From contig LKNC01000195.1 of the NCBI GenBank assembly GCA_001564255.1, positions 1-5,459 on the forward strand: a stretch of 5,459 nt of DNA, in the 5' to 3' direction. Position 1 is the first letter of the stretch; every line of letters begins with the position of its first letter. The notes under the pieces were generated by a model. It saw nothing but the letters and a program-made list of their open reading frames with translations. It had not been told where the DNA came from and did not search any database. Position numbers and translations under genes: made by a program. This document shows positions 1 to 4,655 of this stretch, one piece after another. The stretch is from Natrialbaceae archaeon Tc-Br11_E2g1. GTDB taxonomy: Archaea > Halobacteriota > Halobacteria > Halobacteriales > Natrialbaceae.

Positions 1-207
1 ATCATGCCCGGGGACATCGCGCAGTTCCTGCTCGAACACGACGCGGATCCGGGCCTCGAGGCGCTGGTACTCGAGAGATTGACCCACGCCGACGAGCGGA
101 TCCATCGCTTTGAACTCGGGGAACTCGCGGAACACGCCGGCGGCGACGGGAAAGACGATACCCCGTTCTCCGATCTGGTCGTCCTCGCGGTCCGACGACC
201 GATCTGA
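1..207 (+). CDS. cbiE: C-terminal end of probable cobalt-precorrin-7 (C5)-methyltransferase, CbiE (5' end outside window)
   Basis: Only the last 68 codons are visible; the frame is open from the window's left edge to TGA at 205-207. The stretch PGDIAQFLLEHDADP, then ALVLERLTHADERI, then LGELAEHA and finally PFSDLVVLAVRR follows the pattern at the end of CbiE-type tetrapyrrole methylases: a helix of the form 'P..IA..L...G', a strand with 'V.E.L..PDERI', 'TL.E.A', then 'FSDL.V..I'. In that family the domain contributes to the SAM and tetrapyrrole pocket, and the enzyme methylates C5 of the corrin ring in the anaerobic cobalamin pathway. The N-terminal SAM-binding half is missing, so the assignment rests on recalled family pattern only. 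Another tetrapyrrole methylase (CbiF, CbiL or CobA type) is possible. The ATG at position 4 is almost certainly internal. It converges on deoC with a 41-bp gap. Confidence 0.6.
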   Translation: MMPGDIAQFLLEHDADPGLEALVLERLTHADERIHRFELGELAEHAGGDGKDDTPFSDLVVLAVRRPI

Positions 208-248
208 CGCCGAAGGGGACGGTAGACGGAGACGACGTCGCTCACCAC

Positions 249-899
249 TCAACCGGAGTCCCCACCCGAGGTCACGGTTCGAAGGATCCCGACGCCACTC
301 GAGGTCCCGATCCGTTCGGCGCCGGCGTCGATCATCCCGATAGCCGCCTCGTAGGTCGAGATTCCACCGCTGGCTTTCACGGGGAGGTACTCGCTCATCA
401 GGTCGACGTCTTCCGTCGTCGCTCCGCCATCGGAAAACCCCGTGGCGGTCTTGACCATCGCGGCGTCGGCCTCGAGGGCGACCGCACAGCCCCGTCGAAT
501 CTCCCCGTCCGTGAGCAACGGCGTCTCGAGGATCACCTTCACGGGGATCGGCACGGCGGCGGTCAACTCCTGCAGTTCGGCCGTGAGCGCTTCGTCCTCG
601 CCGGCTTTCAGTCGGCCGACGTTGATCACGACGTCGAGTTCGTCCGCACCCGTCTGCCAGGCCGTGACCGCCTCGTGGCGTTTGACATCCGGGTGGTGGT
701 TGCCGTGGGGGAAGCCGACGACGGTCGCGACGGTGACCTCGGGGGCGTACTCGGTCGCGCCCTCGAGGTAACACGGTGGGACACAGGCGTTGGTGGCGTA
801 TTCGGCGGCGTCGTCGAGGACGTCTTCGACGTCCGCCATCGTCGTCTCGGGGCCGAGAACGGTGTGGTCGATCAGGGGAGCGAGCTCGCGTCGATCCAT
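249..899 (-). CDS. deoC: Deoxyribose-phosphate aldolase (DERA)
   Basis: A 216-aa class I aldolase that cleaves 2-deoxy-D-ribose-5-phosphate to glyceraldehyde-3-phosphate and acetaldehyde in the cytoplasm, the last step of deoxynucleoside breakdown. Family hallmarks in order: LIDHTVLGP (residues 9-17), GFPHG (62-66), [12 protein letters not shown] (84-95) with the proton-relay Asp89, KVILET (121-126), VKTATGFS (149-156) with Schiff-base Lys150, VKASGGI (174-180) with the second active-site Lys175, and the phosphate-binding IGTSSG near 197-202. All key residues are present and the length is normal for short archaeal and Gram-positive-type DeoC. I chose the ATG at 899 rather than the in-frame codon at 938: [13 protein letters not shown] is the expected N-terminus, and a CTTTTTAC box lies about 27 bp upstream, which fits a leaderless mRNA starting at this ATG. 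The extra 13 residues of the longer frame would span that promoter. It diverges from the DUF63 gene. Confidence 0.95.
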   Translation of the reverse strand: MDRRELAPLIDHTVLGPETTMADVEDVLDDAAEYATNACVPPCYLEGATEYAPEVTVATVVGFPHGNHHPDVKRHEAVTAWQTGADELDVVINVGRLKAGEDEALTAELQELTAAVPIPVKVILETPLLTDGEIRRGCAVALEADAAMVKTATGFSDGGATTEDVDLMSEYLPVKASGGISTYEAAIGMIDAGAERIGTSSGVGILRTVTSGGDSG

Positions 900-922
900 A
901 CAGGGGCCCACCCGCTCGAGGG

Positions 923-930
923 GTAAAAAG
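923..930 (-). promoter_or_regulatory. TATA-like box of deoC (leaderless promoter)
   Basis: On the minus strand the sequence reads CTTTTTAC, the only A/T run in a GC-rich stretch. Its centre is about 27 bp upstream of the ATG at 899, the usual TATA-to-start-site spacing in archaea, so transcription should begin at or next to the start codon. Confidence 0.6.
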
Positions 931-953
931 ACCGCCACGTCGCCGCTGAGACG

Positions 954-981
954 GATCGGTACGCCGGTGATCGGTACCCCG
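954..981. repeat. Tandem direct repeat GATCGGTACSCCG in the deoC/DUF63 divergent region
   Basis: GATCGGTACGCCG (954-966) is followed by GATCGGTACCCCG (969-981): 12 of 13 bases match, with a 15-bp repeat period. A shorter related word, ATCGGT followed by TCCG, occurs at 1019-1028. The repeats lie upstream of the deoC TATA box and also upstream of the DUF63 box, so they could bind a regulator acting on either gene. Function is inferred only. Confidence 0.4.
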
Positions 982-985
982 TTCG

Positions 986-995
986 AGCGATCGCT
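986..995. repeat. 10-bp palindrome AGCGATCGCT
   Basis: A perfect self-complementary decamer 5 bp to the right of the tandem repeat, in the same divergent intergenic region. It may be part of a composite operator, but GC-rich DNA yields such decamers by chance. Confidence 0.25.
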
Positions 996-1055
996 GGGAC
1001 GGAATCACACCGGAGCGTATCGGTTCCGTCGTGGACCAGGCATTTCGACGACAAC

Positions 1056-1070
1056 CGGAAAGTCTTAACC
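1056..1070 (+). promoter_or_regulatory. BRE and TATA-like promoter of the DUF63 gene
   Basis: A purine-rich CGGAAAG (1056-1062), resembling an archaeal TFB-recognition element, is followed by TCTTAACC. The centre of TTAA is about 27 bp before the ATG at 1094, which predicts a leaderless transcript. Confidence 0.55.
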
Positions 1071-1093
1071 ACTGGTCGGTAGAAATTTTGTAT

Positions 1094-1915
1094 ATGGTCC
1101 TGCCAGAGGGGTTCGTCCTGCCACCGTGGTACCTGCTCGTTCCGCTCGTCTTGCTGTTCGTCGGCACGGTGGCCATCCTGTGGGCTCTCGAACCGCCCGT
1201 GACCGACCGGACGGTCATCGCCTTCGCGCCGTGGATGATGTTCGGTTCGACGGTACACGTCCTGTATAAGATCGGCGCGTTCCCCTCGGCGATCGAACCG
1301 TTGTTTTCCGCGCCGAGTGTCTACCTGACGACCGCCGTCCTCGCCGGGTTCGTCTGGATTCTCGCGAGTTTCCTCTACGCCGCGGGGCTCCAGCCCTCGA
1401 TCTCCCGCGTCGTCGGCGCGTCGGGTGGCGGTTTCTTCCTCGCGTTCGCGGTCATGACGCTGTATCTCGGATGGGAACTGGGGACCTTCGAGCCGTTCTG
1501 GCCCGTCATCTCGATCGTGATCGCGGGTCTCGTCACCGCGATCGCGTGGGTCGCGGTGAGCCTCTGGTTTACGGAAGTCGCAGCAGTCACCTCCCTTACC
1601 GGGGCGCTCGTGGTCTTCTCGCAGGCCCTCGACGGCGTCTCGACCGCTATCGGCTACGACGTCCTCGGCGCGGGCGAAGAGGTCCCGCTCTCGCGGATGG
1701 TCCTCGAGGCCGGGGAAGCCCTGCCGACCGCCGACCTGCTCGGTGCCGGCTGGCTGTTCGTCCTCGTGAAAGTCGGCCTCGCGCTCGCCGTCGTCGGCCT
1801 GTTCAAAGACGTCCTCAGGGAGTCGCCGGAACTGGGGCGGCTCGTGCTCGCACTGGTCGCTGCGGTCGGCCTCGGGCCCGGAACCCACAACGTCTTGCTC
1901 TTTATGATCGCCTGA
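1094..1915 (+). CDS. DUF63 family multi-pass membrane protein
   Basis: A 273-aa very hydrophobic protein with about eight predicted membrane helices, near residues 12-32, 41-60, 76-97, 111-128, 136-158, 162-180, 216-237 and 248-270. The combination of polar residues inside or beside helices, STVHVLY (His55), QALDGVSTAIGYD (Asp180), an amphipathic EEVPLSRMVLE segment and the C-terminal VGLGPGTHNVLL (His265), matches the DUF63 family of archaeal membrane proteins as I recall it. No biochemical function is established that I know of. The conserved His and Asp in membrane segments could suggest an enzyme rather than a simple channel, but that is inference. The ATG at 1094 is preferred over the in-frame codon at 1031: a TATA-like box lies 27 bp upstream, and the extra 21 residues are polar and overlap the promoter. 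It diverges from deoC and is followed 185 bp later by the HalOD1 gene. Confidence 0.85.
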   Translation: MVLPEGFVLPPWYLLVPLVLLFVGTVAILWALEPPVTDRTVIAFAPWMMFGSTVHVLYKIGAFPSAIEPLFSAPSVYLTTAVLAGFVWILASFLYAAGLQPSISRVVGASGGGFFLAFAVMTLYLGWELGTFEPFWPVISIVIAGLVTAIAWVAVSLWFTEVAAVTSLTGALVVFSQALDGVSTAIGYDVLGAGEEVPLSRMVLEAGEALPTADLLGAGWLFVLVKVGLALAVVGLFKDVLRESPELGRLVLALVAAVGLGPGTHNVLLFMIA

Positions 1916-2024
1916 AGCCCCTCCCGTCACGACGGTCCGCTCACAACACCAGGGAAGCTGACAGCGCGGCCAACGTCGCAGTCGTCGTGAGCCCCCTCGA
2001 GGTCGACGCCGTCGTGATCGCCGG

Positions 2025-2038
2025 GTTCCTCGAGGAAC
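2025..2038. repeat. 14-bp perfect palindrome GTTCCTCGAGGAAC
   Basis: Seven-base arms meet without a spacer, and the motif is followed directly by GGTTCTC, so GTTC, GAAC and GTTC half-words are spaced closely. It lies between the DUF63 stop and the HalOD1 TATA box, about 29 bp upstream of that box. It could be an operator for the HalOD1 gene or a hairpin ending the DUF63 transcript. The central CTCGAG is a very common word in this DNA, which weakens the signal. The rest of the interval 1916-2066 shows no supportable gene. Confidence 0.35.
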
Positions 2039-2066
2039 GGTTCTCAGGGAGTGACGTCTGACGGCA

Positions 2067-2075
2067 GATATATAC
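2067..2075 (+). promoter_or_regulatory. TATA box of the HalOD1 gene
   Basis: GATATATAC is the clearest TATA element in the window. Its centre is about 30 bp before the GTG at 2101, so the start site is expected near 2096-2100 with at most a few untranslated bases. A second A/T-rich word, GTATTT (2087-2092), could instead place the start site near 2115 and favour the ATG at 2128. Confidence 0.6.
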
Positions 2076-2100
2076 TCACAGCGGGTGTATTTCACAAACA

Positions 2101-2451
2101 GTGTCACGTCACCGTGACAGAGAGAGCATGAGAGAGGGACTTACCCGTTGGTGTGAGTACGGACCGGGGGGGAATCGGAGGGGTGGAGACCGAACCGAAC
2201 TGCGGTACGACCGCGAGGAGAACGAACCGCCGAGTGTCGCCGTCGTGAGGGCTCTGGCGGAGTATCACGGCGAGGACGCCACCGAAACGGGACACCTGCT
2301 GTACGAGTACGTCGATCCGGAGGCGCTCGATTCGCTGTTCGCGGACAGGTACGGCGGGGAGTCACGGCGGCCCGGGCGCGTTCGGTTCGACGTAGCGAAC
2401 GTCCGCGTCGTCGTCACGGCCGACCGGGTTACCGTCTCCGCGACCGCGTAG
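2101..2451 (+). CDS. Small HalOD1 (halobacterial output domain 1) protein
   Basis: A 116-aa soluble protein. Residues 42-116 follow the HalOD1 pattern: PPSVAVVRALAEYHGED, then LLYEYVDPEALDSLF, then a strand pair ending in RVRFDVANVRVVVTADRVTV. HalOD1 is a haloarchaeal domain often fused to or encoded near signalling modules; its partner and activity are unknown. Residues 1-41 are Arg/Gly-rich, basic and probably disordered, unusual next to the acidic domain. There are two possible starts. GTG at 2101 suits the TATA box at 2067-2075 and gives an almost leaderless mRNA. ATG at 2128 gives 107 aa and would leave the palindrome at 2102-2119 in the 5' untranslated region. No other start exists before the domain. 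The nucleoside phosphorylase gene follows after 47 bp but has its own promoter. Confidence 0.82.
   Translation: MSRHRDRESMREGLTRWCEYGPGGNRRGGDRTELRYDREENEPPSVAVVRALAEYHGEDATETGHLLYEYVDPEALDSLFADRYGGESRRPGRVRFDVANVRVVVTADRVTVSATA
2102..2119. promoter_or_regulatory. 18-bp inverted repeat at the HalOD1 transcription start
   Basis: TGTCACG and CGTGACA form perfect 7-bp arms around the spacer TCAC, immediately downstream of the predicted start site. As DNA it is well placed to be a repressor operator; as RNA it would fold into a hairpin at the extreme 5' end that could hide the GTG start. No regulator is identified. Confidence 0.45.
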
Positions 2452-2465
2452 CGACGCGGAGCGGG

Positions 2466-2474
2466 CCCTTTATC
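2466..2474 (+). promoter_or_regulatory. TATA-like box of the nucleoside phosphorylase gene
   Basis: CCCTTTATC ends 25 bp before the ATG at 2499, with its A/T core centred about 28 bp upstream. This predicts leaderless transcription independent of the HalOD1 gene, although read-through from it is possible. Confidence 0.6.
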
Positions 2475-2498
2475 ACAGCCCCCACGGAACCGGCGGGT

Positions 2499-3227
2499 AT
2501 GGCAACCCAGCCCCACCTGTTGATCGAGGAGGGAGACGTAGCCGACCTCGCGCTCGTTCCCGGCGATCCCGGCCGCGTCGACCGAATCGCGAGCCACTGC
2601 ACCGACGCCGAGACGATCGCGGAAAACCGGGAGTACAAGGTCGTAAACGCCACCTACGAGGGACGGGAACTGACGATCTGTTCGACGGGCATCGGCTGTC
2701 CCTCCGCGGCGATCGCCGTAGAGGAACTGGCGAGCGTCGGCGTCGAGACGTTCGTTCGGGTCGGCACCACGGGCGCACTCCAGGGGGATATCGAGATCGG
2801 CGACATGATCGTCGCCACCGGCGCAGCCAAAGCCGAAGGCACCACGAAACGGTACGAGGACGTCGAGTACCCCGCCGTCCCCGACTACCACGTGCTGTCG
2901 GCTCTCGTTAGTGCAGCGAGAGCGAACGACGAGGACGTCCACGTCGGCCCCGTCGTGACCGACGACGCCTACTACGCCGAAACCGACGAATACGTCGCCG
3001 ACTGGGAAGAGGCCGGCTTGCTCTGTGTCGAGATGGAAGCCGCCTCGATCTTCACGCTCGCCCGTCGGAACGGACTGCGGGCCGGTGCGATCTGTACCGT
3101 CGACGGCAACTTAGTCGAAGGGACCCAGAAAGGCACCGACGTCGACGGCGACGAACTCCCGGAGAAGGCAAAGAACAACGTCGCCCGTGCGATCGACATC
3201 GCCCTCGAGGCCGCGACCGAACTCTGA
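2499..3227 (+). CDS. udp: Nucleoside phosphorylase, uridine phosphorylase type (PNP/UDP family)
   Basis: A 242-aa cytoplasmic enzyme of the NP-I family, which splits a nucleoside with phosphate into base and (deoxy)ribose-1-phosphate. Visible motifs: VPGDPGRV (20-27; phosphate loop with Gly22 and Arg26), ENREY (42-46; Arg44), CSTGIGCPSAAIAVEEL (61-77), RVGTTGA (87-93; Arg87 and Thr90) and CVEMEAAS (176-183; ribose-binding Glu178-Met179-Glu180). The N-terminal two thirds resembles E. coli uridine phosphorylase closely. The base-recognition segment differs: where E. coli Udp has Phe162, Gln166 and Arg168 plus an insertion, this protein has Tyr158, Thr162 and Glu164 and lacks about a dozen residues. 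It also has CTVDGN (199-204) where hexameric purine enzymes have CTVSDH with the catalytic Asp. Uridine is the default call, but guanosine, inosine or a deoxynucleoside substrate is possible. The ATG at 2499 fits its leaderless promoter. With deoC nearby it suggests (deoxy)nucleoside breakdown. Confidence 0.88.
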   Translation: MATQPHLLIEEGDVADLALVPGDPGRVDRIASHCTDAETIAENREYKVVNATYEGRELTICSTGIGCPSAAIAVEELASVGVETFVRVGTTGALQGDIEIGDMIVATGAAKAEGTTKRYEDVEYPAVPDYHVLSALVSAARANDEDVHVGPVVTDDAYYAETDEYVADWEEAGLLCVEMEAASIFTLARRNGLRAGAICTVDGNLVEGTQKGTDVDGDELPEKAKNNVARAIDIALEAATEL

Positions 3228-3263
3228 TCGCCGACACGGCGTCCGGGGCAGCGAAACACGAAG

Positions 3264-3755
3264 TCACCGTCTCGAGAGCGTGAGATAAACGAATCGCCAG
3301 GCGAGCAAGGCGAGGAGTCCAAGCCCGGTCATCACGATGTTAAACGCCCAGACTGCACTGCCATCGAAGGTGGGCGACGAACGGACGATCAGGCCGACGT
3401 TTGCCGCGGCCAGCCAGCACACCGTCGTCACGCGGACCGTTTCCACCCGCGAAGCGAGGACGTCCTCGGCGTAGACGCGAGCGATCGGTGCGACGACGAT
3501 CCAGCCGACGACGAACGGAACCATCGTCTCGAGTGTGCCGAGGGGGTCCGCAAACGGATCGATACCGTGGGAGAGTTGGCCAGCGAGGACGAGCCCGGCG
3601 AGCAGGCCCACGTCAACGACAGCGAGGAGCGTGACCTCCTTGCTCGAGACGTCGAGGCCGCGTACGGTTTCGGTCACGTTTGTAGGTCGGGCCACCGGGA
3701 CTTTGCTCTCACGGTTCGTGCCGGCGGTTCGCTCCGGCGTCTCGAATTCTCTCAC
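3264..3755 (-). CDS. DUF3054 family membrane protein
   Basis: Up to 163 aa, with four predicted helices near residues 41-61, 77-95, 106-125 and 135-158. The signature VPFVVGWIVVAPIARVYA (79-96), then a segment ending VGLIVRSSPTFDG (120-132) and LLALLAWRFVYL (148-159), matches haloarchaeal DUF3054 proteins as I recall them. Function is unknown. The start is uncertain. The longest frame begins with GTG at 3755 and adds a polar, probably disordered stretch of about 40 residues before the first helix. No TATA box or Shine-Dalgarno sequence supports that start. GTG at 3692 and GTG at 3677 (VTETVRG, giving 137 aa, closer to the usual family length) are alternatives. It converges on the nucleoside phosphorylase with a 36-bp gap and diverges from the mini-ORF and 72-aa gene. 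Confidence 0.82.
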   Translation of the reverse strand: MREFETPERTAGTNRESKVPVARPTNVTETVRGLDVSSKEVTLLAVVDVGLLAGLVLAGQLSHGIDPFADPLGTLETMVPFVVGWIVVAPIARVYAEDVLASRVETVRVTTVCWLAAANVGLIVRSSPTFDGSAVWAFNIVMTGLGLLALLAWRFVYLTLSRR

Positions 3756-3788
3756 TCGCTCGGCCGGCCGGTCACGTCTTTCCGTCCT

Positions 3789-3820
3789 GCAGTGTCACTG
3801 CCGAACGCCCACCGTTCGGC
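3789..3820. repeat. Two abutting palindromes in the DUF3054 / small-protein divergent region
   Basis: GCAGTGTCACTGC (3789-3801) is a perfect 13-bp palindrome with a single central T. It overlaps by two bases a second inverted repeat with 8-bp arms, GCCGAACG (3800-3807) and CGTTCGGC (3813-3820), around a 5-bp spacer. No T-run follows on either strand, so a terminator is unlikely. The position between two divergent genes fits operators for one or two regulators. Confidence 0.45.
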
Positions 3821-3854
3821 CGTCGCGGTGAACGGACCACGAGCAGGTGTAAGG

Positions 3855-3861
3855 CTTTTTG
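3855..3861 (+). promoter_or_regulatory. TATA-like box upstream of the mini-ORF and 72-aa gene
   Basis: CTTTTTG has its T-run at 3856-3860, centred 27 bp before the ATG at 3885, the same spacing as at the other leaderless starts in this window. It is the only A/T-rich element in the 129-bp intergenic region. Confidence 0.55.
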
Positions 3862-3867
3862 AGTCCC

Positions 3868-3883
3868 CTCCCGAATCGGGGAG
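3868..3883. promoter_or_regulatory. Imperfect inverted repeat between TATA box and start site
   Basis: CTCCCGA and TCGGGGAG pair around a single A, with one unpaired G on the right. The perfect core is CCCGAATCGGG (3870-3880). It fills the space between the box at 3855-3861 and the ATG at 3885, where a bound repressor would block polymerase. Function is inferred. Confidence 0.35.
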
Positions 3884-3884
3884 T

Positions 3885-3926
3885 ATGGCACGGTTAATCG
3901 TCTCGGATCGGGTGATCGATCGGTGA
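3885..3926 (+). CDS. Possible 13-codon leaderless mini-ORF (leader peptide) overlapping the next gene
   Basis: ATG at 3885 opens MARLIVSDRVIDR, ending at TGA 3924-3926. The ATG sits 27 bp from the TATA-like box, exactly where a leaderless transcript would begin, so initiation here is plausible. The stop overlaps the next gene's GTG start as GTGA, the layout of translationally coupled genes. The peptide has no recognisable motif. Alternatives: a short 5' untranslated region that happens to begin with ATG, or the true N-terminus of the 72-aa protein separated by a frameshift (the two frames differ by one base). Confidence 0.35.
   Translation: MARLIVSDRVIDR
3911..3917 (+). promoter_or_regulatory. 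Shine-Dalgarno-like site before the GTG of the 72-aa gene
   Basis: GGTGATC matches seven consecutive bases of the sequence complementary to the archaeal 16S rRNA 3' end (AGGAGGTGATCC). It ends 5 nt before GTG 3923 and lies inside the mini-ORF. This supports GTG 3923 as a real internal start. Confidence 0.45.
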
Positions 3927-4141
3927 CCAACGTCAGAGAGTGGGTCGCGACGGTTCGGGACGAAAAGTGGGGTATGGCCGTCGACCTGGCTTTCGCGATC
4001 GTCTGGGTGTCACTGGTCGAGTTACTGTTCCAGGTCGTCGACGGCCCGACCTACGCTTACTACATGATGATGCTCGCCGGCATCGCGGCGTACTTCGGGC
4101 TGTTCTGGAACTACGAGCTCGCGACCAAGAGCCGCGAGTGA
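3923..4141 (+). CDS. Small two-helix membrane protein, hypothetical
   Basis: A 72-aa protein with a short charged N-terminus (MTNVREWVATVRDEKWG), a helix at about 19-38 (AVDLAFAIVWVSLVELLFQV), a turn VVDGPTY, a second helix at about 43-62 (YAYYMMMLAGIAAYFGLFW) and a charged tail. It resembles small conserved haloarchaeal membrane proteins I cannot name with confidence; function is unknown. The GTG start overlaps the stop of the upstream mini-ORF and is preceded by GGTGATC. ATG at 3974 would remove the amphipathic N-terminus and has no upstream signal. It converges on the universal stress protein gene with a 46-bp gap. Acid-poor but hydrophobic composition and haloarchaeal codon use make it a credible gene. 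Confidence 0.72.
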   Translation: MTNVREWVATVRDEKWGMAVDLAFAIVWVSLVELLFQVVDGPTYAYYMMMLAGIAAYFGLFWNYELATKSRE

Positions 4142-4187
4142 GCGACTGGAGGGGAGAAGCGACCACGAAACGGGTGTTCGTCGTGCG

Positions 4188-4652
4188 TTACTCGTCGTCT
4201 TCGTGGATGTCGACGACCATCACCGGGACCCTGGTGGTCCGGAGGGTTCGCTCGGCGACGCTCCCGAGGAGGGCTCGACGGATACCGCTGCGTCCTGCCG
4301 ATCCCATCACGACCAGGTCCATGCCGTTTTTCTCGGTGTACCGACCGATCTGACGGTGTGGTTGGCCCGCGACGACGGATTCGACGACCTCGACGCCCAT
4401 CCCCTCGCCCTGTTCGGCGACGTGGCCCGTCGCGTCTCGAGCTTCGGTCTGCAGTTCGGGCATCTCGTCGAAGTGGCCGTCCTTGAGCCGCTGGACCTGT
4501 TCGGTCCCGAGGCTGACGTCGACGGCGTCGACGTCGATGACGTACAGGGCGTGAACCTCCGCCCCGTATTTTTCGGCCACGTCGAGTGCGTGGGTTACGG
4601 CGTTCTCTGCGACTTCGCTTCCGTCCGTCGGGATGAGTATCTTCTCGTACAT
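4188..4652 (-). CDS. Universal stress protein, UspA family
   Basis: A 154-aa single-domain cytoplasmic protein. It begins MYEKILIPTDGSEVAENAV, the usual first strand and loop with Asp10, and ends with the complete ATP-binding signature: GSAG (117-120), nine residues, then GS (130-131), in VVMGSAGRSGIRRALLGSVAERTLR, followed by VPVMVV. It should therefore bind ATP and dimerise, unlike non-binding UspA members. The length is typical. The ATG at 4652 lies 3 bp after the stop of the symporter gene, with no clear Shine-Dalgarno site, so it is probably translated by reinitiation on a shared mRNA. Single UspA proteins encoded beside transporters are common in haloarchaea and may tune the transporter in response to energy state; that role is inferred here. 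Confidence 0.93.
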   Translation of the reverse strand: MYEKILIPTDGSEVAENAVTHALDVAEKYGAEVHALYVIDVDAVDVSLGTEQVQRLKDGHFDEMPELQTEARDATGHVAEQGEGMGVEVVESVVAGQPHRQIGRYTEKNGMDLVVMGSAGRSGIRRALLGSVAERTLRTTRVPVMVVDIHEDDE

Positions 4653-4655
4653 TGG

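Noticed and set aside
1471..2061. A + strand open frame overlapping the 3' half of DUF63 and running to 2061, ending VDAVVIAGFLEERFSGSDV
   Set aside because: Most of it is Arg-rich shadow of DUF63. The tail past 1915 looks somewhat protein-like, but it has no start, promoter or recognisable family. A relic cannot be excluded.
872..2107. A 411-codon open frame on the - strand opposite the DUF63 gene
   Set aside because: Its product is an Arg/Asp/Glu/Gly-rich low-complexity string with no domain, and it lies antisense to a gene with clear membrane helices and a promoter. This is the usual artefact of GC-rich codon usage.
2265..2942. A 225-codon - strand frame across the HalOD1 and phosphorylase genes
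   Set aside because: It overlaps two supported genes and the phosphorylase promoter and has no recognisable domain.
3230..3240. GCCG-ACA-CGGC hairpin between the convergent phosphorylase and DUF3054 stops, as a terminator
   Set aside because: The stem is only 4 bp with no following T-run; archaeal termination usually relies on T-tracts, and such stems are common in GC-rich DNA.
3567..3926. A 119-codon + strand frame antisense to DUF3054 and running into the mini-ORF
   Set aside because: It crosses the divergent promoter region and palindromes and has no domain. Only its last 13 codons, from ATG 3885, have promoter support.
2101..4012. The shared heptamer GTGTCAC at 2101, 3792 and 4006 as one regulator's site
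   Set aside because: One of the three copies lies inside the 72-aa coding sequence, and the flanking symmetry differs between the other two, so a common site is not supported.
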